This document shows positions 32,701-41,373 of a DNA stretch of 64,000 nt, piece after piece. The notes beneath the pieces were generated by a model. That model was not told where the DNA came from. It made no database searches and worked only from the letters and a program-made list of their open reading frames with translations. The stretch's first letter is position 1, and every line of letters begins with the position of its first letter. The translations under genes and the position numbers were made by a program. Origin of the DNA: Acidimicrobiales bacterium (lineage in GTDB: Bacteria; Actinomycetota; Acidimicrobiia; Acidimicrobiales; Poriferisodalaceae); NCBI GenBank assembly GCA_009843525.1, contig VYDH01000008.1, positions 1-64,000 on the forward strand, read 5' to 3'.

Positions 32701-34469
32701 GGACGGTGACGGTGCCGACGAGCGGCACCGCGACGGTGACCGTGTCCACTTCCGATGATGATGTGGACGAGTCCGACGGTTCGGTGAGCGTGTCGGTGGA
32801 CGCCGGTTCGGGTTACACGGTGTCTGGCACTGCGGGTTCGGCGAGCGTGGCGGTGTCCGATGACGACGACCCGCCGGCGGGGTGCGGTTCTGCGGCGGTG
32901 CTGGCGACGCAGGCGCGGGCGAATCATGATGCGCTGCCGAACACTGCGAGCAACAGGAAACAGCGCAATGACTGGTGGCGGGCGTGGATCGCGCTGTCGG
33001 GCACGACCGGCACGTACAACACGCCGCTGACCGCCGCCGAGGCTCGTGTGCTGGAGACGGGCGACTCGCGCTGGACGCCGTACCGGGCGGCACTGGAATG
33101 CCTGGAGGGCGCCCCGCCACCGGTCACGCCGGAGGTCAGCGTGACCGCAGGCAGCGGGATCACCGAGGGCGGCGATGCTTCGTTCACGGTGACCGCCAGC
33201 CCAGCCCCGCCACAGCCGTTGTCGGTGAGCGCGAGTGTCGCCCAGTCCGGCGACTTCGGTGCGGCGACCGGCTCACGGACGGTCACCGTTCCCACCAGCG
33301 GCAGCGTCACGGTGACCGTGTCAACTGCTGACGATGACGTGGACGAGTTGGACGGCTCAGTGACGGTGAGTGTGGTCGGCGGCTCGGGTTACACGGTCTC
33401 CAGTACCCAGTCCACCGCGAGCGTGGTGGTGTCCGATGACGATGACCCGCCGCCGGCGACGCCGGAGATCACCGTGACTGCGGGGGTCGGGATCACCGAG
33501 GGCGGTGATGCTTCGTTCACGGTGACCGCCAGCCCAGCCCCGACGGCGCCGCTGCCGGTGAGCGTGACGGTCGCCCAGTCCGGCGACTTCGGTGCGGTGA
33601 CCGGCTCGCGAACGGTCACCGTTCCCACCAGCGGCAGCGTCACGGTGTCGGTGTCCACTTCCGACGACAGCGCGGACGAGACCGACGGGTCGGTCACTGT
33701 GACCGTCGCCAGCGGCGACGGCTATACGGTGTCGAGCACGCAGGGTTCGGCGAGCGTGGCGGTGGCTGATGACGACGACCCGCCGCCGACACCGGAGATC
33801 AGCGTGACTGCCGGCAGCGGGATCACCGAGGGCGGCGATGCTTCGTTTACGGTGACCGCCAGCCCGGCGCCGGATGCTCCGCTGACGGTGAATCTCACGG
33901 TCGCCCAAGTCGGCGACTACGGCGCGGCCGTCGGCTCCCGGACGGTGACAGTGCCGACGAGCGGCAGCGCGACCGTCACGGTCGCAACCTCAGACGACGA
34001 CGCCGACGAACCCGACGGCTCGGTGAGCGTCACGATCAACAGCGGCGACGGCTACACCGTCTCGTCCGCCCACGGCACAGCAAGCGCGACTGTGTCCGAT
34101 GACGACGACCCGCCGCCTGCTGACCTGCCGGAGGTGTCGGTGGCCGACGGGTCGGTCGTCGAGGGCGAGTTCGGGTTGCTGTCGCCGCTGGAGTTCAGCG
34201 TGACGCTGAGCGAGGTGTCCGATCAGGACGTGACGGTGCGGTACACGATTCGCTCGGGCACTGCGTTCAACGGGCTGGACTACTGGGGCGGCTCGGGCCA
34301 GGTGACTATCTGGGCAGGGTTCAGGTCGGCCACGATCGGCGTCAACGTCAAAGACGACAGCCGCCGCGAAAGCGACGAGACCCTCACTGTCGAGCTGACC
34401 GGCGCGGACGGCGCCGTCATCGCCGTCGGCACCGGCACCGCCACCGGCACCATCATCGACAACGACTGA
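29757..34469 (+). CDS. Secreted PPC/Calx-beta repeat protein (array gene E)
   Basis: 1570 aa from ATG 29757, preceded by GGAG and the octamer TGTCCGAT. The same arrangement precedes gene F, which fixes the start; the open frame further upstream overlaps the nucleotidyltransferase gene. A long n-region leads to the signal peptide ALSVALALVLAAGAMSPVGASAQ (in parts). A PPC-like domain (about 44-156, VQELAGWGSVQGRW) is followed by Calx-beta modules, a degenerate Cys-bounded module (about 401-476), more Calx-beta, a second PPC domain (about 809-923), a canonical NDWWRAW module (about 1043-1118), three Calx-beta modules and the terminal GTIIDND unit. No sorting motif. It may be a calcium-stabilised surface or matrix protein; ligand unknown. 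Confidence 0.82.
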   Translation: MFRVTCRASSCLYGGAVVRRALSVALALVLAAGAMSPVGASAQVDDGCVQELAGWGSVQGRWTSGCKSHDSSTRNAQFFTFSLDRETSVRTGFEHVSQEAQVYLFRGHDLRSAEELGSSLWGFRKTLPAGDYMIEVTTWHHDGRVGAFTLWVGEDVDPVPAVHINGGIGPRGLSTTSVTEGRSAVFTLWASPPPSVMLPVSVWVFQRSNNGGDYGVETRIEEVIIPPSGSATLTVATVDDDVDEARGWVEVGIRVNERLPYWHSGHGTHDVVYVYDNDPPRPPPPPPPAVGSLVSVAAGSGVTEGGDASFTVTASPAPSQPLTVNLTVGQVGDHGAATGARTVTVGTGGSATVTVSTSDDETHEPDGSVSVSVDSGSGYTVSSTQGSAAVGVADDDVPAACPTVVALAAQALANRDALPDDSENWLERYRWRNVWIALSPAPGTSDTPAFAVEVRFWALDDARWTPFAEAMACLESVPPWGGPVVSVTAGSGVTEGGDASFTVSADPAPSQPLTVRLTVDQWGRFGAATGSRTVTIPTSGSATVTVSTSDDEADEPDGLVSVTVNSGDGYNVSAPLGTAVVDVADDDESLPFVSVTAGAGVVEGANAEFTVSADPAPSQPLSVNLTVGQVGHFGAVTGSRTVTVPTSGSATVTVSTSDDAVAEADGSVAVEVQGGTGYTASFPRRATVAVSDDDGPYVPPEVTIAAGANVTEGGAATFTLSASPVPAAGLDVTVAVTQRGDFAVSEGSRTVTVPTSGSVDFTVSTSDDSAEEPDGSVTASVQDGYGYAVSATGRSASVGITSDDVSPVDACVTALAGSGTVHAVWDRTCESKARDGRFARFFTFSLDAQATVQIDLTSHHDTYLYLRSGLNRRTTRGVAHDDDGGSGLNSRIVRTLDAGDYTIEATTYRRARVGRFALTTTGIADQTSTTETTQISVTADGDVTEGTDASFTVTASPVPSQPLAVDLTVDQAGDFGISTGSRTVTVPTSGTATVTVSTSDDDVDESDGSVSVSVDAGSGYTVSGTAGSASVAVSDDDDPPAGCGSAAVLATQARANHDALPNTASNRKQRNDWWRAWIALSGTTGTYNTPLTAAEARVLETGDSRWTPYRAALECLEGAPPPVTPEVSVTAGSGITEGGDASFTVTASPAPPQPLSVSASVAQSGDFGAATGSRTVTVPTSGSVTVTVSTADDDVDELDGSVTVSVVGGSGYTVSSTQSTASVVVSDDDDPPPATPEITVTAGVGITEGGDASFTVTASPAPTAPLPVSVTVAQSGDFGAVTGSRTVTVPTSGSVTVSVSTSDDSADETDGSVTVTVASGDGYTVSSTQGSASVAVADDDDPPPTPEISVTAGSGITEGGDASFTVTASPAPDAPLTVNLTVAQVGDYGAAVGSRTVTVPTSGSATVTVATSDDDADEPDGSVSVTINSGDGYTVSSAHGTASATVSDDDDPPPADLPEVSVADGSVVEGEFGLLSPLEFSVTLSEVSDQDVTVRYTIRSGTAFNGLDYWGGSGQVTIWAGFRSATIGVNVKDDSRRESDETLTVELTGADGAVIAVGTGTATGTIIDND

Positions 34470-34497
34470 CGAGCAACTGCCGAAAGGAGCGTCCGAT

Positions 34498-37400
34498 ATG
34501 GCCAGGTGCACTCACCGAGCTCGCTCCCGTCTCCGGAGCGAGCCGCCCATGAAGCACGCTCTCTCGGTGGTGCTGGCACTGGTGTTGGCGGCGGGCGCGA
34601 TGTCGCCTGTCGGTGCGTCGACGCAGGTCGACGATGGCTGCGTGCAGGAATTGGCGGGCTGGGGCAGCGTGCAGAGCAGCTGGACGACTGGATGCATCTC
34701 GTATGCCTATTCGGAGAGAATGGAGAGATACGCGCGATATTTCGCGTTCTCGCTGGACCGTCAGACGTCAGTGAAGATCGCCGTTGATCCCGCGTCTGCG
34801 ACACAGCGGCCTCATCTGTTCCTGTACCGGGGGAATGATCTGCGGTCGGTCGAGCAGATCGACATGACCGGTTGGCTTTTTCGCAGGACGCTGCCTGCGG
34901 GCGACTACCTGATCGAGGCGACGACGTGGTACCAGTGGCGCACTGGAGCGTTCACCTTGGCAGTCACCGAGGATGTCGACCCGGTGCCGGCGGTGACGGT
35001 CAGCGGGGGCATCGGCCTGTACGAGGTGGGCCACACCACAGTGACCGAGGGCCGATCGGCGGTGTTCACGCTGTCGGCCAGCCCGCCCCCGTCGGCGCCA
35101 CTGCCTGTCCAGGTGATCGTGGATCAGGAAGGCGATTTCGGTGTCGACATGGATCTGACAGACGATTCCGGGGGCTCGTACCGTGCGCAGACGGTGATCA
35201 TCCCCACGAGCGGCCGCGCGGCGCTGACCGTGGCCACCGTCGACGACGACGTCGACGAGGAGAGAGGGCGGGTGCAGGTGGCCCTCAGAGTCCGTGCAGG
35301 CTGGGGCTACCAGCATGGGTCGTCGCAGGACTTCGTGTATGTGCTCGACAACGACCCACCGCCGCCTCCACAGGCTGGGTCTGAGGTGAGCGTGGCTGCC
35401 GGCGGCGATGTGAGCGAGGGCGGCGATGCGGTGTTCACGGTGACCGCGAGCCCGGCGCCGTCGCAGCCGCTGTCGGTGAACCTCACGGTCGGCCAGGTGG
35501 GCGGTTTCGGCGCCAGCACGGGTTCGCAGACGGTGACGGTTCCCACCAGCGGCATCGCCACAGTGACCGTCGCCACGTCCGATGACGATGCGAACGAGCC
35601 GGACGGGTCGGTGAGTGTCACGGTGGACCGCGGCGGCGGCTACAGCGTCTCGGGCACGCAGGGCACCGCCAGCGTCGCCGTGGCCGACGACGACCCGCCG
35701 ACGGGGTGCAGGTCTGTGGCCGCATTGGCTGCCGAGGCGCGGGCGAACCACGATGCGTTGCGGGACACCGCGGCGAACCGCAGGCAGCGCAACGATTGGT
35801 GGCGGGCGTGGATCGCGCTCTCGGGCGCCACCGGCACGCACAACACGCCGCTGACGGCGGCTGAGGCCCGGGAGGTCGAGTTCGGCAACGCGCGCTGGAC
35901 ACCGTTCCGGACGGCGTTGGAGTGCCTGGAGGGCACCCCGTCACCTGCTGTGCCGGTGGTGAGTGCATCTGCTGGCAGCGGTGTGAGCGAAGGCGGCGAC
36001 GCCGTGTTCGCGGTGACCGCGAATCCGGCGCCGTCTCAGCCGCTGACCGTGAACCTCACCGTCGGCCAGTGGGGCCAGTGGGGAGCGAGCACCGGCTCGC
36101 GGACAGTGACGGTTCCCACCAGCGGCAGCGCCACGGTGACTGTCACCACGTCCGATGACGGGGCGAACGAGCCGGACGGGTCGGTCAGTGTCACGGTGGA
36201 CTCAGGCGGCGGCTACACAGTGTCCAGCACCGAAGGCACCGCCATCGTGGATGTGGCCGACGACGACGGCCCGCTCCCGGCTGCCCCACAGATCAGGATC
36301 ACCGCCGGGGCGGGGGTGACTGAGGGCGGCGACGCCGTGTTCACGGTGACGGCGAGCCCGCCGCCGTCGCAGCCGCTGGCGGTGACCGTAAGCGTCGCCC
36401 AGACGGGCGACTTCGGCGCAACCACAGGGACGCGCACGGTGACGGTGCCGACGAACGGCACCGCGACGGTGACGGTCTCCACGTCCGACGACAGCGCGGA
36501 CGAGCCCGACGGCTGGGTGACCGTGAGCGCGCGCCCAGGCGACGGTTACACCGTCGCCTCCGCCCGCGGCTCGGCGAGCGTGGACGTGACCGATGACGAC
36601 GATCTGCCGACGCCGGATGTCGGCTGCACGGAGGCGCTGGCGGGGAGCGGCACCGCACAGGGCAGCTGGGACTTTTGGTGCAGGTCGCAGGCCCGTTCCG
36701 GTCGCTTTGCGCGGTTCTTCACATTTTCGTTGGACAGTCAGGCGCAGGTGAGGATCGACTTGGAGTCGAAGGTGGACACGTATCTGTATCTGCGGCAGGG
36801 GCTGGATCAGCAGTCGGCCAGCGTGGTCGCAGAGGACGATGACGGCGGCGCGGGGTTCGACTCTCGGATCGCCACGACGCTGGACGCGGGCGACTACACG
36901 ATCGAGGCGACCACGTATTCGACCCGGCGTTCCGGCCCGTTCACCCTCAATGTCGTCGGCGTGCCGACCCAGAAGCCGGTCGAGGCGGGTGCCGATGACG
37001 ACGAGGCGCCATCGGCTGTTGATGATGATGGGGTGGTGTGTGTGGTGCCGTCTGATGGGGTGACGGTCGGGGAGGTGGCCGGTTGGCGTGACGCGTTCCC
37101 GGGTGATGCCGGTCGGGTGCTGCGTTGGGACAGGGTGCTGGCAGCGTTGGGCGAGCCGGTCGAGGCGGCGCCGATGACTGTGGCGGAGTCCCGGGCGAAC
37201 GAGTCGGTGTTCGGCGCTCGTTGGGACCGGGTGACGCGCACGTTGGAGGCGCTGGGCTGCGGCGGCCTGCCGCCGGTGGTGGTGCCCGAGGTGAGCGTGG
37301 CTGCCGGCGGCGGTGTGACTGAGGGTGCCGATGCGGTGTTCACGGTGTCGGCGAGTCCGGCGCCGACTGCTCCGTTGGCGGTTGATGTGACGGTCGCCCA

Positions 37401-38628
37401 GGCGGGCGATTTCGGCGCCGGTACGGGTGCGCGGACGGTCATTGTTCCCGTCGGCGGCAGTGTGACGGTGACGGTGGGGACCTCTGACGACGAGTCGGAC
37501 GAGTCCGACGGGTCGGTGAGCGTCACGGTCGATGCAGGCGACGGCTACACGGTGTCCGCGGCGCAGGGTTCTGCGTCGGTGGCGGTGGCCGATGACGACG
37601 ATCCGCCGCCGGTGATCCCGGTGGTGAGCATCAGCGGGGCGACGGGCGGCGAGGAGGGCCAGGACGTGACGTTCACGCTGTCGGCGTCTCCGGCGCCGTC
37701 TGCTCCGCTGGCGGTGAGCGTGACGGTCGCGGCCAGCGGCGACTTCGGCGTCAGTGCCGGCTCGCGGACGGTCACGATCCCCATCGGCGGCAGCGCCTCG
37801 CTGTCGCTGGGCACCGTCGACGACGGCGCCGACGAGCCTGACGGGTCGGTGTCGCTGTCGTTGAACGCAGGCGACGGCTACACCGTCGGCCTGCTGTCGG
37901 CGGAGACTGCGTCGGTGCTCGACAACGACGACGCGCCGCTGGTGGCGGAGCCTGAGATCGGCGTCACCGCCGGCAGCGCGATCACCGAGGGCGCCGACGC
38001 GGTGTTCACCGTGACCGCCAGCCCGGCGCCGTCTGCTCCGCTGACGGTCAATGTCACGGTCGCCCAAGCCGGCGGCTACGGCGCGGCCACCGGCGCTCGC
38101 ACCGTCACCATCCCCACGAGCGGCAGCGCGACGTTGACCGTGTCGACCTCCGATGACGGCGCCGACGAGGCCGACGGGTCGGTGAGCGTCGCCGTCGACG
38201 CCGGCGACGGCTACACGGTGTCGGGCACGCAGGGTTCAGCGAGCGTGGCGGTGTCCGATGACGACGATCCGCCGCCTGCGGATCTGCCGGAGGTGTCGGT
38301 GGCTGACGGTTCGGTCGTCGAGGGCGAACTCGGGTGGCTGTCGCTGCTGGAGTTCCGCGTGACGCTGAGCGAGGTCTCTGCGCAGGATGTGACGGTGCGG
38401 TACGTGATCCGCTCGGGCACCGCTGTCGGCGGGCTGGACTACTGGGGCGGCGCAGGGCAGGTGACGATCTGGGCGGGCTTCAGGTCGGCCACGATCGGCG
38501 TCAACGTCAAAGACGACACCCGCCGCGAACCCGACGAGACCCTGACTGTCGAGCTGACCGACGCGGACGGCGCCGTCATCGCCGACAGCGCCGGTGCCGC
38601 CACCGGCACCATCATCGACAACGACTGA
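34498..38628 (+). CDS. Secreted PPC/Calx-beta repeat protein (array gene F)
   Basis: 1376 aa, ATG with AAAGGAG 8 nt upstream, 28 bp after gene E, so probably co-transcribed. The signal peptide (HALSVVLALVLAAGAMSPVG) and first PPC domain (about 44-160) are close copies of gene E. Then come Calx-beta modules, an NDWWRAW module (about 404-480), further Calx-beta, a second PPC domain (about 708-822), a diverged helical module bounded by Cys (about 848-922, VGEVAGWRDAFPGDAGRV and RWDRVTRTLEALGC), three Calx-beta modules and the terminal unit. The terminal 360 bp equal those of gene B. The E/F pair looks like a tandem duplication followed by module shuffling. Confidence 0.82.
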   Translation: MARCTHRARSRLRSEPPMKHALSVVLALVLAAGAMSPVGASTQVDDGCVQELAGWGSVQSSWTTGCISYAYSERMERYARYFAFSLDRQTSVKIAVDPASATQRPHLFLYRGNDLRSVEQIDMTGWLFRRTLPAGDYLIEATTWYQWRTGAFTLAVTEDVDPVPAVTVSGGIGLYEVGHTTVTEGRSAVFTLSASPPPSAPLPVQVIVDQEGDFGVDMDLTDDSGGSYRAQTVIIPTSGRAALTVATVDDDVDEERGRVQVALRVRAGWGYQHGSSQDFVYVLDNDPPPPPQAGSEVSVAAGGDVSEGGDAVFTVTASPAPSQPLSVNLTVGQVGGFGASTGSQTVTVPTSGIATVTVATSDDDANEPDGSVSVTVDRGGGYSVSGTQGTASVAVADDDPPTGCRSVAALAAEARANHDALRDTAANRRQRNDWWRAWIALSGATGTHNTPLTAAEAREVEFGNARWTPFRTALECLEGTPSPAVPVVSASAGSGVSEGGDAVFAVTANPAPSQPLTVNLTVGQWGQWGASTGSRTVTVPTSGSATVTVTTSDDGANEPDGSVSVTVDSGGGYTVSSTEGTAIVDVADDDGPLPAAPQIRITAGAGVTEGGDAVFTVTASPPPSQPLAVTVSVAQTGDFGATTGTRTVTVPTNGTATVTVSTSDDSADEPDGWVTVSARPGDGYTVASARGSASVDVTDDDDLPTPDVGCTEALAGSGTAQGSWDFWCRSQARSGRFARFFTFSLDSQAQVRIDLESKVDTYLYLRQGLDQQSASVVAEDDDGGAGFDSRIATTLDAGDYTIEATTYSTRRSGPFTLNVVGVPTQKPVEAGADDDEAPSAVDDDGVVCVVPSDGVTVGEVAGWRDAFPGDAGRVLRWDRVLAALGEPVEAAPMTVAESRANESVFGARWDRVTRTLEALGCGGLPPVVVPEVSVAAGGGVTEGADAVFTVSASPAPTAPLAVDVTVAQAGDFGAGTGARTVIVPVGGSVTVTVGTSDDESDESDGSVSVTVDAGDGYTVSAAQGSASVAVADDDDPPPVIPVVSISGATGGEEGQDVTFTLSASPAPSAPLAVSVTVAASGDFGVSAGSRTVTIPIGGSASLSLGTVDDGADEPDGSVSLSLNAGDGYTVGLLSAETASVLDNDDAPLVAEPEIGVTAGSAITEGADAVFTVTASPAPSAPLTVNVTVAQAGGYGAATGARTVTIPTSGSATLTVSTSDDGADEADGSVSVAVDAGDGYTVSGTQGSASVAVSDDDDPPPADLPEVSVADGSVVEGELGWLSLLEFRVTLSEVSAQDVTVRYVIRSGTAVGGLDYWGGAGQVTIWAGFRSATIGVNVKDDTRREPDETLTVELTDADGAVIADSAGAATGTIIDND
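38269..38628 (+). repeat. 360-bp direct repeat, copy 2 (3' end of gene F)
   Basis: Partner of 15917-16276 at the 3' end of gene B; identical as read, including the stop codon. The copies are about 22 kb apart in the same orientation, which makes a large deletion or a gene conversion possible. Confidence 0.85.
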
Positions 38629-38954
38629 TGCGCGGCTGTCTTCAGCGCGATCTCAACGACCTCAAGACTGGCGACTGCGCTTGGATTGCCTGCGGTTTGT
38701 GGGCGCTCAGAACTACGACGGCGATACCGTCGTCGGTCGGAAGTGCCACCGTGTGGCGTCCGGCGCTCATCCGGCGTTCGCGCTGGCGGTCTCTACTCAC
38801 AGGAAAAAACCGCTACTCACGTTAGACATAACCTCGGATTCTGTGCTACGTTGCGGCGTGGCTTGGACACGTCCGGAAGCTGGGGTGCTGAGGCGCGAAA
38901 CTCAGGGCGTTACGGTTCGCCTGAACCTGCCAGCCATGCCGAACAGGGGGAGCA
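38629..38954. other. Gene-free stretch, probable promoter of the gmaS-mgs operon
   Basis: 326 bp between gene F and gmaS. It is less GC-rich than its surroundings around 38800-38860 (GGAAAAAACCGC, then TTAGACATAACC and TGCTACGTT), which is where a promoter would be expected. A short hairpin GCCAC-CGT-GTGGC lies near 38743. A GGGGGAGC ribosome-binding site sits just before gmaS. No coding sequence is supported. Confidence 0.4.
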
Positions 38955-40355
38955 ATGGCCACAGATCTTGAGATGTTCGTCAATGCAGACGGACGCGAGG
39001 AACAGATTGCAGAAGTCGAGCGCCGCATCGAGGCCGACGGCATCGGGTACCTGTACTGCCAGTTCGTGTCGGTCACCGGCCGCATCATGGGCAAGGGCAT
39101 TCCGGCCAAGCACTTCGGGATGATCGCCCGCAAGGGCTTCCAGCTCGTCTACGGCTCCACTGCCAATCTCTTCATCGACCGCCACGGCAACTACATCGGC
39201 TACGGCCCCGAGGCCCGCGAGCTGGTGGGCATCGGCGAGCCCGAAACGTTCATGCCGCTGCCGTGGGATCCCAAGACCGCCCGGGTCTGGTGCACCCTGT
39301 TCCGGGGCCGCGAAGAAGAGGTAGACGGCGGCGCCTTCCTCACCTCGGACTGCCGGGGCAACCTGAAGCGGCTCCACGCCGAGTTCGAGGCCAAGCACGG
39401 GCTGCACCTGCGGGCCGGCTGCGAGCCCGAGATGATGTGGCTCAAGGCCGACGCCGACGGCAAGCCCACCGTCGAGGGCATGACCAAGCCGAACTGCTAC
39501 CACATCGACCAGTTCGCCGAGCTGCAGCCGCTCATCCACAAGGTGGTGGAGTACTGCGAGGCCATGGGCCTCGAGATGATCCAGGGCGACCACGAGGACG
39601 CTCCTGGCCAGCTCGAGCTGAACTTCCAGTTCGACCGGGCTGAGCTCACCGCCGACCGCCTCACCACCTACCGCCAGGTGTGCAAGCAGGTGGGCCGCGA
39701 GCTGGGCGCCTTCCCGTGCTTCATGCCCAAGCCGTTCATGGGCGTCTCGGCCAACGGCTGCCACCACAACATCTCGTTGTGGGACACCGACGGCAACAAC
39801 AAGTTCTTGCCCGAGGGCGACAACCCGCAGCTCCCCGGGCCTGTCGGCATGAAGGCCATCGGCGGCATCCTCGAGCATGTCCGGGCGCTGACGTGCCTGT
39901 CCTCGCCGACGGTCAACTCCTACCGCCGGCTGTGGGACACCGGCTTCTGGGCACCGGTCTTCGCCGACTGGGGCTTCCAGAACCGCACGACTGCGTTGCG
40001 GGTGAGCGCTCCGGGCCGGTTCGAGTATCGCTCGGCGGACAGCTCGGTCAACCCCCACCTGTCGTTCGCCGGGCTGCTCATGGCGATGGACGACGGCCTC
40101 GACCGCAATCTCGACCCGGGCGAGCCCGAGGAGCGCAACATCTACGAGGCCATGGAGGCGGGCAAGAGCGTGGAGAAGATCCCGCTCACGCTCGGCGAGG
40201 CCCTCGAGGCGCTCCGCAACGACGAGGTCGTCATGCGCTCGCTGCCCGGCGAGATGGAGAAGGTGTTCTTCCACTACAAGACCGACGAGTGGGAACGCTT
40301 CCTGCACACCGTTTCCGACTGGGACGTGGAGGAGTACCTCGACGTCCTGCCGTGA
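38955..40355 (+). CDS. gmaS: Gamma-glutamylmethylamide synthetase (glutamine-synthetase family)
   Basis: 466 aa. Glutamine-synthetase fold: N-terminal beta-grasp part (YLYCQFVSVTGRIMGKGIPA), then catalytic-domain signatures GCEPEMMWL, GDHEDAPGQLELNF (metal-binding Glu) and MPKPFMGVSANGCHHNISLW (ATP-binding), and RFEYRSADSSVNPHLSF near the end. The family ligates ammonia or methylamine to glutamate using ATP. Because mgsA-B-C follow immediately and tmm/tdm lie nearby, gamma-glutamylmethylamide synthesis from methylamine is the best call; a glutamine synthetase role remains possible. Cytoplasmic. ATG with AGGGGGAGC upstream. First gene of the + operon. Confidence 0.8.
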   Translation: MATDLEMFVNADGREEQIAEVERRIEADGIGYLYCQFVSVTGRIMGKGIPAKHFGMIARKGFQLVYGSTANLFIDRHGNYIGYGPEARELVGIGEPETFMPLPWDPKTARVWCTLFRGREEEVDGGAFLTSDCRGNLKRLHAEFEAKHGLHLRAGCEPEMMWLKADADGKPTVEGMTKPNCYHIDQFAELQPLIHKVVEYCEAMGLEMIQGDHEDAPGQLELNFQFDRAELTADRLTTYRQVCKQVGRELGAFPCFMPKPFMGVSANGCHHNISLWDTDGNNKFLPEGDNPQLPGPVGMKAIGGILEHVRALTCLSSPTVNSYRRLWDTGFWAPVFADWGFQNRTTALRVSAPGRFEYRSADSSVNPHLSFAGLLMAMDDGLDRNLDPGEPEERNIYEAMEAGKSVEKIPLTLGEALEALRNDEVVMRSLPGEMEKVFFHYKTDEWERFLHTVSDWDVEEYLDVLP

Positions 40356-40443
40356 GGGGGGCCGACAGCCATCCGGCCGGTTCGCAGAGGCGGGCCGGCA
40401 CACAATCTGAAAGACCAACAGCACCCACGAAGGGGGGAGCACC

Positions 40444-41373
40444 ATGTGCGGCATAGCCGGAGTGATCCACCGCGACGGAACCGCCGACATCGGAGCAGAG
40501 CTCACGGCGATGCTCCAATCGATGAAGCACCGGGGGCCCGATTCCACCGGCTACGCCGTGTACGGACCGGCCGACGACCTGGTCGTGATCCGGTTCGTGC
40601 TGGCCGAGCCGAACAAGAGCACGGGCATCGGCATGGCCGAGCGCCTTGAACGCAACCGGGCCGAGGTGGAAAGCCGCCTGGCCAAGATCGGCGCCGAGGT
40701 GGCCACGGTCACCAGCGAGACCGGGTACGCCTTCCGGGCCACCATCCGCTACGGCGGCGATCTCAAGGCCCTGGCCGACTACCTCGAAGACGTTCCCGGC
40801 TGCGAGGTGCTGTCGCTGGGCAGCTCGCTGGAGATCATCAAAGACCTGGGCGACGCCTCCACCGTGAGCGACCAGTACAACCTGGGCTCGTTCCGGGGCA
40901 CGCACGGCATCGGCCACGTGCGCATGGCCACCGAGTCCGAGGTGGATCTCGCCAGCGCACACCCCTACTGGGCCTACCCCTTCGCCGACGTGGCGGTGGT
41001 GCACAACGGCCAGCTCACCAACTACCACCAGTGGCGCCGGCGCCTCGAGCAGCACGGCCACCGGTTCCAGAGCGAGTGCGACTCGGAGATCATCGCCGTG
41101 TACCTCGCCGAGTACATGAGCCGGGGCCTGACGCTCGAAACGTCGATGAAGCACAGCCTCGATGATCTCGACGGCGTGTTCACCTACGTCTGCGTCACCG
41201 GCAACCAGTTGGGCGTTGCCAAGGACGAGATGGCGGCCAAGCCGCTGGTGCTGTTCGAGTCGGAGCCGCTCGTGGCGGTTGCCACCGAGGAAGTGGCCAT
41301 CCGGTCATTGGTGAAGCGTGAAGTCGTGACGCGTGATCCCTACGAGCGGGAGGTGCTGGTGTGGCAGGTGTAG
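40444..41373 (+). CDS. mgsA: N-methylglutamate synthase subunit A (class II amidotransferase)
   Basis: 309 aa. The N-terminal nucleophile motif MCGIAGVIHRDG (Cys2), KHRGPDSTGYAVYG, and the downstream GTHGIGHVRMATES, HPYWAYPFADVAVVHNGQLTNY and SECDSEIIAVYLAEY mark a class II glutamine amidotransferase domain, here a stand-alone protein rather than part of a large glutamate synthase. Such separated domains form MgsABC, which makes N-methylglutamate from gamma-glutamylmethylamide. AGGGGGGAGCACC precedes the ATG. The last 13 bp overlap mgsB. Confidence 0.85.
   Translation: MCGIAGVIHRDGTADIGAELTAMLQSMKHRGPDSTGYAVYGPADDLVVIRFVLAEPNKSTGIGMAERLERNRAEVESRLAKIGAEVATVTSETGYAFRATIRYGGDLKALADYLEDVPGCEVLSLGSSLEIIKDLGDASTVSDQYNLGSFRGTHGIGHVRMATESEVDLASAHPYWAYPFADVAVVHNGQLTNYHQWRRRLEQHGHRFQSECDSEIIAVYLAEYMSRGLTLETSMKHSLDDLDGVFTYVCVTGNQLGVAKDEMAAKPLVLFESEPLVAVATEEVAIRSLVKREVVTRDPYEREVLVWQV

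Noticed and set aside
8531-38628. Repetitive region considered as a CRISPR array or satellite DNA
   Set aside because: Repeats are long, in-frame protein modules of about 100 residues; there is no short palindromic repeat with unique spacers.
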